Below, piece after piece: positions 54,824 to 64,000 of a DNA stretch of 64,000 nt. Both the position numbers and the translations under genes were made by a program. The stretch comes from Paracamarosporium sp. OC-R06-R3. Its lineage: Eukaryota > Ascomycota > Dothideomycetes > Pleosporales > Didymosphaeriaceae. How positions within the stretch are numbered: the stretch's first letter is position 1; the number at the start of each line of letters is the position of its first letter. The stretch covers positions 1 through 64,000 of the forward strand of contig JACVRA010000135.1 in NCBI GenBank assembly GCA_019828545.1, read 5' to 3'. Under the pieces are notes generated by a model that was not told where the DNA came from, searched no databases, and worked only from the letters and a program-made list of their open reading frames with translations.

Positions 54824-56973
54824 CTATGCGTCCCTCATCACGCGTGATTTAGCTGGTGCCTTAAGCGCAAGAATCCTCTCAGCAGCCCGCTCCGAAGCAA
54901 TTATGATAGCCGCAGACGGGTTACCCGTGGTCATTCCTGGAAATATCGACGCATCGACAACGAAAAGATTATCTGTTCCATACACCTTGGTATCGAGGTC
55001 AACAACAGCAGTGCCACCACTACGTCCATCATCCGTGCCAATCTTATTGCTACCAGTCCAGTGATTCGAATTGCGAGAGGCTGGGATGGTGGGGATCTAC
55101 GGGCTATTAACATATATTCATTAAGACATGTAGATAAACTTGCCGAGTTGACGAAGGCTGTAGTGCTCTGGTCAGCTGTAGGCCTAATCCAGGTCAGACC
55201 CTGGACCTTGCTCAAGGCACTTCGCATCGTATCAATGCCTTGTATAACGGCTTCCTTGTCCGTCGCATTCCTCAAATAAGGAGCAGTGGCGACTTGAGTG
55301 TTTAATTGGGGTGTAATGGTCAAACGACCACGGGAAATAGCTCCATTGCCAAGATACTGCGTAATAGTCATCGCAGCTACGAAAACATCAGTCTGATCTG
55401 TATCCGTTTAGGTAATAAAAACATACTCTTTGTATTGCCTTCAATGCGGGCTTGCCATTGTATGTGGCGGGTGATCCCGTCCGAAGGTGTGTGCTGTGTC
55501 CAGGCCTGAGAGCTAGTTAGTGAATAGTTGAAGCACAACGAGGAAGGAGCGAGCTTACAATAGGGCCCAGATTGGGTGCGACCTGAGCTAGGATGCCTGT
55601 TCTGTTCTCTGTGTTGTGTCAGTTCAGAATCGGAGACCATAGAATCCTAAGACAAACTCAGGTAGGCATCTTTGTCAGCTGCAACGGGGTTGTTGTAGGC
55701 AGCATAGAAATCGTAGAACACGATGTCCGGGTGCGAGATCTGGATGTCAGTCTACAAATACATCAGTATTCCATCTATTCAAGCGATGATTACTTCTCTC
55801 CTTACCCCAACGTGGTCATCCAGATTGTACCCAACCGGGAGATTGATCCACTGGTCTTGCGATATCATTGTAGCTCCATCAGTCGACGAGCTCTTCACAA
55901 CATTTAATTGATCCGTAGGACCGATTCCGCCTATTGTTTTTAGCTCAAGTACATAATCACGTTTGTTGACCTACTCCTGAATAGAAGCTTCGCCGATCCC
56001 ATAGTGCCGGCAGAAACGATGACGCGACCGGTGCCCGGTGTGACATTGACGGTCCCGGATTTTCCAGATCCAGATCTACACTCCAGTTCAACACCAGTTA
56101 CATGACCCTTAGTTCGTACCAGCCTCCTAGCATTTGTGTTCGTCCAAAGAGTGAACTTATCAGTGCGCGCAGAAGCAGTCTCTAGGTAAGTCCGCAAAGG
56201 GCCATGCCTTTCGGCATGGTCGATGAAAAACGCAGCGTGGCCATAGGTGAAGTTTTTCTGGTCTGGATAGTCATTTGGTTTATCGATCTGCTTGAATCCG
56301 GCAGCGTCCAGCCCTTTTGTGACCCGATCGAAGCCCTGTTGAAGGTATAGTTTGCCATCTGTAGAGGGCACAGTTGTCTATTGGTCTTTTCAGCAAATGG
56401 TATCTCATATGTCATATTCAAACGTACTCCAGGAATCCGCTGGAAGACCTTGTCAGTCAACTTTGCCAAATCAGTGGACTTCCACCCGTCCGGAAAGTTG
56501 CGATCCCAATCTCCGGGGTGGGGCTTCCACCACAAAGCACTGTTGACTGCAACACCACCGCCTAAGACGCTGGTTCACTTGTCAGAAATACGACCTCAAC
56601 AAGGAGAACATGATACTGTGCGCTTTGTCACTCACCAGCCTGCCATGACGCCCGTGTCCTCGCACGCGACGCCGTTACCATCAGCCCATATTTGATTGAA
56701 CAGCCCTGGAACATCGAAACGGGTCAAGTTCGTGCCTTGTAACCACGACGGCTTCATAGTGCCATTCCATCTTCCACTAGATGGTGGTCCTTTCTCGACG
56801 AGCAACACCGTATGGCCTGCTTCGCTCAATCGATCTGCAATTGGGATGCCCCCGGCTCCAGATCCGATAACAATGTAGTCATAAGTTTTGGTCGTGTCGG
56901 CTGGAGTGCATTGCGCCTGTGTCAATTGGACCAATGCTGCCGCTGCAGCGGCCAAAACGAGAGCTCGCGCCAT
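54824..56973 (-). CDS. Secreted GMC oxidoreductase (cellobiose-dehydrogenase-flavodomain-like)
   Basis: Nine exons (transcription order): 56636-56973, 56428-56569, 55975-56377, 55806-55930, 55655-55751, 55559-55608, 55427-55505, 55144-55376 and 54824-55096; 579 aa. Signal peptide MARALVLAAAAAALVQLTQA, then the FAD-binding motif IVIGSGAGGIPIADRL. AGCVLGGGVAVNSALWWKP follows. The GMC hallmark blocks are SAGTMGSAKLLFRSGIGP and, in the last exon, SNHWTGSNKIGTDDGRSGG and LFVVDASIFPGMTTGNPSAA. The catalytic His is the one in NHW; the second partner is Asn in TGNP. The arrangement resembles the flavin domain of cellobiose dehydrogenase, but no cytochrome (AA8) or cellulose-binding domain is present. 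Introns are 44-66 bp; the last has a GC donor. Likely oxidises sugars or other alcohols outside the cell. Divergent from an MFS transporter. Confidence 0.88.
55097..55143 (-). other. GC-AG intron in the GMC gene
   Basis: Donor GCAAGT instead of GTAAGT, acceptor TAG, 47 bp. Splicing here joins FVNS to IPTIPASRNSNHW, keeping the conserved GMC C-terminus in frame. Confidence 0.75.
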
Positions 56974-58169
56974 TCTGAGATCTGGATGAAGACTCGTAAG
57001 ATCTACAAGCGTGGCTGGTGAAGATATAAGGCTCCTGCACCCCAGATTTTAAACGACGGCTCCAGGCGTTTGGTGGGGTCGAGCCGATCCTCCGGTGTCT
57101 GGAGCCGTGGGCATATTGCATACGGCATTTAGCCACGCGTAACATCCTAGCTGTTGCGGCTATATGCTATCACCTGAGCAGCTGAACCATCCATAAGTAG
57201 CAGTCAGCCACACGGGATTATTAAATCTGTTTAAATAGAATGGTGAGCTTCCGTTGGTAGCCTTGTCCCCACAAAACAAGAAGCTACCTCTCGTGTCATT
57301 TCATCTAACTATAATGACCCGGTGTGCGGAGTGGATTCGTGAAAGTTGAGCGACCGGTATGGAGCCTCGGTTTCGGTACATGTTTCTGTTTTAGGAAAAC
57401 CCCTCTTCATCGATAGATACTGCGCAGTCAGCAGGGCCTGCGAAATACTACATTAACTTATGAAATTTGTCTAGAAATCAACAGATTTGCCCCTTCTTGG
57501 ACAGGCTACGGAAGACCAGAAAAGACCTTAAAGCCAAGATAGGAGCCCAAGGAAGAGATCGCGTCCGAGAGAAGGAGAAGTGCGTTGTTAAGTAAGGTGA
57601 ATTAAAAATATGAAGTGAGACATCGCTTCCGCTTCCCCTTGACACACGTGATGTTTGTGGCTGAAAGTTCTCTTTTGTAATCACTATTGTCTCTTTTTAC
57701 ACAACTGTGGGCTAGAATGCCTTCCTAAAGCTGAGACACAAGTCGGCGCATTGGGAGTGGACCTACGAAAACTTACAACGTAAAGGACCTAGGCTCACTA
57801 TGGATGCAGTATTACACCACTTGATAAAGGAGACCATACCCTAGAAGAGGGTAAGGGTATGTTCTCAGGCAAGTTGGTTGATGCGAACGGGAGCAGCAGC
57901 TGTCAGTTTTCGAGATGGCGGTTATCCGCGGGCGGGGCCTTCAAGGATTGGCTACAAAATTTGTATCTAACTGCGGTCTCTAGCCTGGTTCGGCGCGCTA
58001 ATGCAACTAACGAACACTAAACACACGCAGGGCGTGATTACCTGAAAGCCGCCCCTCTAAAAATTATAAGGCTCGACTTTTTCTGTCGCACGCATTTCAC
58101 CACAGCCTTTCGTTCTTCTCCTTACACTGCTGTCAAGCAGTCTGAGTAGTCACGAAAGCTACAATTACT
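56974..58169. promoter_or_regulatory. Divergent promoter region GMC oxidoreductase / MFS transporter
   Basis: About 1.2 kb between two outward-facing genes. A TATAAG at 58,065-58,070 on the + strand lies 100 bp before the MFS ATG. A TATATC-type element lies about 55 bp upstream of the GMC ATG on the minus strand. No other gene seen. Confidence 0.5.
58065..58070 (+). promoter_or_regulatory. TATA box of the MFS gene
   Basis: TATAAG about 100 bp upstream of the MFS ATG, followed by a CT-rich leader. Confidence 0.5.
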
Positions 58170-59732
58170 ATGACCGCAACGGAGGAGCAACCATTGCTTG
58201 CGTCGGTACCGGAAACCCTAGAGAATGGCCTCAAGCACACCGGAGTGATACTGGACTTTGAAGAAGGCGACCCCGAAAATCCCAGAGAATGGCCCATAGC
58301 GTACAAGTGGGCAATGGTTTCACTACTTGCTTTCACGGCATTCACTGTGTAAGCGATGATTTCTAATATCGTCTTCGCATTGATTGCTGATAAATCATGC
58401 AGGACTTTTACATGCATCTCCGTGGTACCTGTTGCAAGTGCAATTGTGGATGAATTATCAAATCATACAGCGAGCCCATCGACCAGCGCCCTCCTTGTCA
58501 CCATCTGGGAGTTGGGTGAAGCTGCGGGCCCATTGCTCATCGCCCCTCTTTCGGAGGTCTACGGTCGTTACCCAGTCATGAATATCTGCAACGTGCTCTT
58601 TATCTCGGCTTCCCTGCTGGCTGCACGCAGCGAGAGTACTGCACTCTTTATTGGCGCCCGGGCTTTGACTGGAGCTGCTGTTGCATCGAATGTACTCAAC
58701 CCCGCCATCATCGGCGACATCTTCGCTTCCGAACAGCGAGGCTCTGCTCTAAGTCTCTTGATGCTGGCTCCTCTTATCGGTGGAGCTATTGGCCCTGCTA
58801 TCGGAGGTGCCATTGCGCAGACCCTCGGTTGGCGTACCGTGTTGCTCATGGCGGCCGGATTGGCGCTGACGTGCGAATTAACGTTCGTGACGTGCTTCCG
58901 CGAAACTTACAAGATGGTTATCCTGAAACGCAGAGTTGCACACATGCAAGAAGACGCTGGCCAACACCCCTGTAAAGACACAGAGGATGTGGCCGGTAAC
59001 AGATTATGGTACGCGATCACACGGCCATTCACTGTCTTATTCGGGTCTAGTGTGCTTCTTGCACTGTCGCTGTTCGGATCAGTCATCTTCAGCTACTTCT
59101 ATGTGTTGAGTACCACGCTACCTAGTATTCTTTTGGACCAATATGGATTCACGCCAGCTCAGACTGGCACATCGTTTCTCTGTTTCAGTAAGCTCTACTT
59201 TTTTGGTATTGAATTCGGGCTGACTCTGCTAGGCATCGGCTCGTTTATCAGCGTCTTGATCTGCAACTTCAGCCTTGATCGCATATATGTCCGTCTCCGA
59301 GATAGGAGTCCTATGACCAAAGGTCGTCCGGAATTTCACCTTCCACTTACCATCCTTGGTAGCATCACTCTTCCGCTTGCGGTTTTGGCCTACGGTTGGA
59401 TCGTGCATTTCCACCTACCTGTTGTGCTCCTTCTATTTTCTGTAGGCGTGATGGGTTTCACTCTCCTCATGACCATGGTAGCATTATCAGCGTATGTGGT
59501 GGATGCAAGCGGACTATACTCTGCTTCGGCATTGACTGGTGTCATCGTGTCAAGGTGTCTTATGGGAACATTTCTGCCTTTGACCGCTGGGCCGCTAGCA
59601 GAAAATTTTGGATATGGATGGGCTTTTACGTTGTTGAGTATGTTAAGCCTGTGTTTGGCACCGATACCGTATTTGGTATTCCGCTATGGAGATAAATGGC
59701 GCCAACGATCAGAGTTCACACGGGATGCATGA
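58170..59732 (+). CDS. MFS transporter, DHA1 drug:H+ antiporter type
   Basis: Exons 58170-58348, 58403-59187 and 59233-59732; 487 aa. A cytosolic N-terminus with NPREWPIAYKW precedes TM1 (AFTVTFTCISVV...SAIVDEL). The DHA1 signature ELGEAAGPLLIAPLSEVYGR (motif A region) follows, then GRALTGAAVASNVLNPAI-type TM4 and the antiporter motif C region (LAPLIGGAIGPAIGGAIAQ). A central loop and a second six-TM half end LVFRYGDKW. The second intron (45 bp) is open in frame. Splicing it restores the usual QTGTSFLCFSIGSFISVL spacing; retention adds 15 residues. Exports small molecules at the plasma membrane; substrate not readable. Divergent from the GMC gene. Confidence 0.92.
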
Positions 59733-60516
59733 AAGGACGATCTCTGTATTTTGGCGCCGCTCTTCACGAATTATGACAAAAAGAACTTAAACGGTTGTAT
59801 CAATTAGGTTAGATAGAGGCAATTACTGCCAAGCACGGCTACGTTAGATATGACAACGCTCGAGGAGGCGACGAGGGCGGCTTGACTTATCTTCGGCCCT
59901 CTTTCATCTGCCTTTTTCACGCAAGCTGCCTAACGGGGCTGATACCGACTATGGCGGTGCTTAGAACTTACCAGCCGTCGTACGTTGTACAATATCAATA
60001 ACGTTTAAAAACTCGACCCCAAACTTTATGAAGCCACATGAAGGGCTATGAATACATACGAGATCTTAGGATCTGTATTTGTGGTTTACCCATTCTTCTG
60101 TTGCGTTTGGGCCTTTGCCATTTGGATGTTCCTTCCACTAATCGATAGGGCCAGGCCTGAAGTAAAGATAGTGGCCAATGTTATGGGCGCATTTCGGGCA
60201 TATTCGTTGCGGTCTCCGCGCTCATTCTATGGCAAAGCAATAATTTCGATGTTGGGATAGCGGATATGATGGGCTAGGAATCGGAGTCAGGGATGAGTCT
60301 CGGAAAATCTGTGAGTTTTGAGAGTGCGAGTGTCCTAGAAACGTTTGCTGTAGTCATGCTTTAGAGGTTGGTATGATCTTTAATTTAAATTGTTACTGAA
60401 ATCAAAGTATTGTTACCGTATGCATATGTGTATGTATACTGTACTCCAAGTTAAGATGGCTTTCGCTGCGTCTTTGAATGCTCATCCTGATGCTTTCTTT
60501 CATCCGTCTGTCTTGA
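59733..60516. other. Convergent intergenic with a small TM-like frame
   Basis: Lies between the 3' ends of the MFS (+) and SDR (-) genes. A 70-codon frame at 60,048-60,260 has one hydrophobic helix, but there is no further support. Confidence 0.4.
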
Positions 60517-61443
60517 TCACCACCTCACCGCTCCGTCGACTTCATATACCGCCCCAGAGACGTACCTCGCCTCTTCTGAGAACAGAAACAACACTACGTC
60601 CGCCACATCCTCTGGAGTGCCCCACCTCTCTAATGCACATCTATGCTAGATCAATACTATTTTACTGTAGTTGAAAGTCATACATACGCCTTTGCCCATT
60701 TTTCCACGATCTCCCCACCAGCGACAATTCCAGAATTGGTAGGCGTGTTGATATATCCAGGAGCAACGCAGTTTGCACGAATTCCCTTAGGTCCATACTC
60801 TAGGGCCACGCTCTTCATCATCCCAATAACCCCATGTTTGGTCGTATCTAGCGAATATTAACATATCAAAAATTTTGGCAGAGTGACAGTTTCCACAAGT
60901 CACGGATGTGGCGGACTCACTGTAAACACCTTGCAGCGCTGTTCCCCTCGTTCCAGACATGCTGCTCACAGTGACAATACTTGCGCCTCTCTTTAAGTGT
61001 TTCAGACTTTCTCTCGTAACCAAAAACACACCCTTGAGATTGACGTCCATCTGCTTGTTCCAATATTCTAGGGTTGTATCCTCGAACGGAATGTTGGATG
61101 GATTAATACCTGCACAGTTAAAAACATGGTCCAGTCGTTTGAATTTGTCGACTGTCGCAGCAACAAAAGATTTCACTTGATCTTCAGAGCTGACGTCGAC
61201 CTTTTGCGTCAGTGCCGGTGTCTGGCTTGGCAATTCTGAAAGTACGGTGGATAAAGCGGACTCGTTAATGTCGCAGAGCGCAAGTGAGGCTCCTAAGGCA
61301 GCCAGCTTAAGCGACGTCGCTCGAATATGGGATTGTCAGCAATGTCATTGCTGAAATGATATGATCATTACAGAAATCGCATACCCAATTCCACTTGCAG
61401 CTCCCGTAACCAAGAGGACTTGTCCTTGAAACTTTCCGCTCAT
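60517..61443 (-). pseudogene. Short-chain dehydrogenase/reductase with a damaged splice acceptor
   Basis: Inferred exons (transcription order): 61385-61443, 60921-61324, 60688-60847 and 60517-60640; 248 aa if all are joined. Features of the classical SDR fold are readable: cofactor motif TGAASGIG(R) at the N-terminus, CDINES at the end of beta2 (acidic, hinting at NAD), NCAGIN, and the catalytic Ser in VTVSSMSG. The YNTTK (YxxxK) pair is created across intron 2, and GYINTPT follows. The C-terminus is RYVSGAVYEVDGAVRW. Introns 2 and 3 are normal. At intron 1 the reading frame requires an acceptor at 61325-61326, where AT stands instead of AG. The nearest downstream AG (61320-61321) shifts frame to an early stop. 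Either the gene is broken, uses an unusual site, or the base is a sequencing error. The rest is free of stops. Confidence 0.75.
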
Positions 61444-62100
61444 TGCTAAAGCAGGATTCTGATTCGTATGGTTATTACAATGTAATTAAGTACGGTACTG
61501 TGATGCAAGACCTGATGTGCAAGCGCAAAGGATAGGTAGGTATGTTATCTAAACAGTTTTATCACAGAGGAAATACCGTCAATATCCATCTCGTAACTTT
61601 ACCCCACCGACTCTCCGTACGATCAACAACGCCTGTTGTTCGTATCTGCGGCCACTATCTGCCAAATATCAACGTACTCGTTCTAAGATTCCTCTTACAA
61701 AGATGGTGCGCGATGGAGACTTTATTTGATTGGGCTATGTAGTGGGGGTAGGCAGTTCCGAAAATGGGAAGTGGGAACGAGATGATGAGATTGGTCAGGC
61801 TTTCCTAGTCAGTCGCTCTCTCCCCTCATCTTACCAGACTTACATCAGCATCAAACCAAAGCACCTTCAAATGATTCCTACTTAAATATGCTTTGCAGTC
61901 TGACTAGGCGGTTTCCTCCCAGAACACATCAAGACTCGGGACTAAAACCATAATCTGCGAAAGATAATATTACTTGTGTCGATGATTATAGACGAGCAAT
62001 GCGATGCATAAACCTAATACAGTCTAATCCTAGCCTGGGCGTAATCCCATTGACGGGAGACAAAATGCAATAATATCGTCTTACATGCATGACTGCTGTT
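61444..62100. other. SDR promoter / 3' region of the surface-protein gene
   Basis: Short frames only. It presumably carries the SDR promoter and the 3' end of the following gene, both on the minus strand. Confidence 0.45.
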
Positions 62101-63184
62101 CTACATCCTCTGTGCCGGCAATTCGTTGATTGCTCCGTTGTTGGGCGTATACTGTGGGACAGGACTCTGAGGTGGTGCGGAAGCACTTCCTACTTCGACT
62201 GCGTAGGGATACGATGTCGCTGTAGGCGTCTTCTCTGGTGGGGGCGCTACAACCGTGCCAGTATATGGCTTGGCCTCCTGTGGAGGAGGTGCAGCATATG
62301 TCGGTTGGGTTGGTGGCGTTGCGCGACCGCGTCGGATGAGGACAATTGCTGCGACAACCAGAGCACCAATAACTGCAACTCCTCCAATAACACCGCCCAC
62401 GATAGCACCAATAGGTGTCGACTTCTTGGATTTAGCGGGGCTGGACGGAGGCTCGGGGGTTGCAAGGGGCTCGAAAGCTGGGTCCGTAGACGTGGGAGCC
62501 GTGGTCGAAGATGCTGCTGAGGCAGAAGAGGAGTCGCTTTCGGTATCGCTTGCGCTTGTACTCGAAGTACTTCTTGCAGAAGCTGAGCTTGGGCCTAATT
62601 ATGTTATAAGATACGGCTCCAAGTCCTCTCATTATCAAGACTTACCATCAGTAGGGGTCTGTTTGTACATTATAAAGCCCGTTTCAGTGGTGCTATCGCA
62701 GAAGAAGTTCGTGAGCGGCGCGGTATCAGATATGTCCTGATATAACAAATTCGAACTACATGTGAGGCTGTTGGCTGCTCCGCTGTACAAACGTTTAGTA
62801 TTGCGCCCAGTTTAAACTTCATAAATCCACATACCAAGCGGTCGTTGTAGAGCCCATGATATAGGTGCCAGCAGAACATGAACCAAAAAAGCAGCTGCTG
62901 GAAGCCCGGCACACCGCAAACTGACTTCCTGAAGTTGCTACCAAGCCGCCCTCTGTTTCGATGGTTACGGTACCCCCTGCTCATGATCAGAATGATTTTA
63001 TTACTAAACATTGTATCAACTTACATAAAGTTGTTCCATCCTCACTTCCAGTCGAATAATAACCAACAGTCGTGGCTGCTCTCTTGTCTAAAGCAGGTTG
63101 CGGTGTAATTGTCGCTGTCGGGGCACTCAACACTGCTGCAGCAACGCAGTGGCTCCAAAGGGCAAGATACAAATATCTGAGCAT
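62101..63184 (-). CDS. Single-pass Ser/Thr-rich surface protein (Mid2/Wsc-like architecture)
   Basis: Exons (transcription order) 63025-63184, 62835-62976, 62646-62782 and 62101-62594; 310 aa. A signal peptide (MLRYLYLALWSHCVAAAVLSA) leads to a Cys-containing ectodomain with CRASSSCFFGSC, CGAANSLTCSSNLLYQD and NFFCDSTTETG. A Ser/Thr-rich stalk (~165-215) follows, then one TM helix (GAIVGGVIGGVAVIGALVVAAIVLI) and a basic stop-transfer RRGR. The ~85-residue Pro-rich cytosolic tail contains PPPQEAKPYTGTVVAPPPEK. This layout is common for fungal wall sensors and uncharacterised surface glycoproteins; the ectodomain is not a WSC domain. Introns are 48-52 bp. Function unknown. Confidence 0.8.
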
Positions 63185-64000
63185 TGTCTATTAACGTGTT
63201 CTCGGTGAACGTTAGGAGAGTGTTTGCAAAGATTGGCGGGCGCTGCGAGCTATGTACCTTCAGACCAGGGCTGGATACGAGCTGCACCGGTCTAAAAAGT
63301 GGTTCGAAAATAGCGCAATGTACATTGTAGGCGCACGTATGGCGTTGTTGAAAGGTGGGTCTGGTAGCACGACTGAAATTGCATTAGTCAACGTGGCTGA
63401 GGGATTCGACGATCACCACTGTGTACTGTTAATTTACACATTGCGCAAAGCCATTTGATTATGCTTTTCTCTATGATGAGTTATGATGCCATTTTCCTTT
63501 GCAAAATGCTCTTTTGGTGTTCATCCCATTGACAGTTTCGCTTCGAAAATCTTCAGCTGAGGTACGCGTGAATATTGCCGTGTCGTATTCGGCTGAGCCG
63601 TCGCAAAACCATGAGACAAGATTCGTCACGAACAGTATTGCACTTGCCTTTAATGGGCACAATTCGAACTTAAACGGAAGGTATCCATCGCCATGGTTGC
63701 GCTCGGACAGGATATTCGGCCGATCGTCTCGGTACGTATACTTAAAGCTGGGGATGTTTGGCGACCTTCACCGGTCGGAGCTGTTGACAGCAACACACTT
63801 GGCCATTTTCTGAAACGGTCCGACCGCGTGACTCTCAAAATGTTGGTATCGTATTGCGCGTTCCAGCATTTATTCACACCTTTAGACGTCCTCGAAACAT
63901 TCCACTACCATAGAATAGAAGCCCCCGTTCCTAATACTTTCGTAAACCGCACTGGTCATACTGCCCATAGTTTTGTATTTCACTCTGCTTCCCAGCCTCG
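63185..64000. other. Window end, no gene recognised
   Basis: Contains the promoter of the surface-protein gene. Frames of up to ~104 codons after 63,470 overlap on both strands without recognisable content. Confidence 0.4.

Noticed and set aside
54824..56973. GMC gene as a frameshifted pseudogene.
   Set aside because: The apparent frameshifts are all explained by eight short introns; the spliced 579-residue protein has every GMC block in frame.
50000..63200. Secondary-metabolite biosynthetic cluster.
   Set aside because: Transporter and oxidoreductases are present but no backbone synthase or cluster-type transcription factor occurs in the window.

Overview
This window is nuclear DNA of a filamentous ascomycete, most likely a Dothideomycete and plausibly Pleosporales. 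The order-level placement is inference from remembered family resemblances and was not tested. Coding genes are well spaced on both strands. Introns are mostly 44-70 bp with GT/AG ends and CTRAC-like branch points. Several families are fungus-specific: HET domain, BYS1-like, Rot1, Mtr10, Dml1/misato and a GT2 hyphal-growth synthase. No rRNA, convincing tRNA, CRISPR or intact transposon was seen. Splice models were built by hand from reading frame, splice motifs and protein-family continuity. All of them close in phase.

Layout. 0.6-8.8 kb: a doubly truncated relative of a large fungal membrane-protein family (-), a secreted BYS1-like protein (+), a CocE/NonD-type hydrolase (-) and a GT2 polysaccharide synthase (-). 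11.5-20 kb: a long LCAT/PGAP1-like alpha/beta hydrolase (+), SAP18 with an RGG tail (-) divergent from PRP18 (+), then the misato-like DML1 in five exons. 22.3-23.7 kb: a GPI-anchored Pro/Tyr repeat wall protein whose exons coincide with repeat modules. 25.5-36.2 kb: a prolidase-family aminopeptidase with a very long disordered tail (+), ROT1 (-) divergent from 5-formyl-THF cyclo-ligase (+), and SmE (-) divergent from the importin MTR10 (+). 38-46 kb: a secreted lysozyme-like plus LysM protein (-), a Nudix hydrolase (-), an A+T-rich island without genes, and a fungal protein with a Q/Y/G-rich prion-like tail (-). 46.5-49.8 kb: the mitochondrial Lon protease (-).

50-63 kb looks accessory. It holds a HET-domain gene (-) divergent from a secreted Asp-box propeller (+), a nine-exon secreted GMC oxidoreductase (-) divergent from an MFS exporter (+), an SDR (-) whose first intron appears to have lost its AG acceptor, and a single-pass Ser/Thr-rich surface protein (-). 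GMC, MFS and SDR could form a small extracellular-oxidation/export unit, but that is inference.

Two themes stand out. Four of the housekeeping genes are RNA-processing genes arranged as two divergent pairs (SAP18/PRP18 and SmE/MTR10). Several proteins carry unusually long low-complexity tails on conserved cores (aminopeptidase, SAP18, LCAT-like hydrolase, the prion-like protein).
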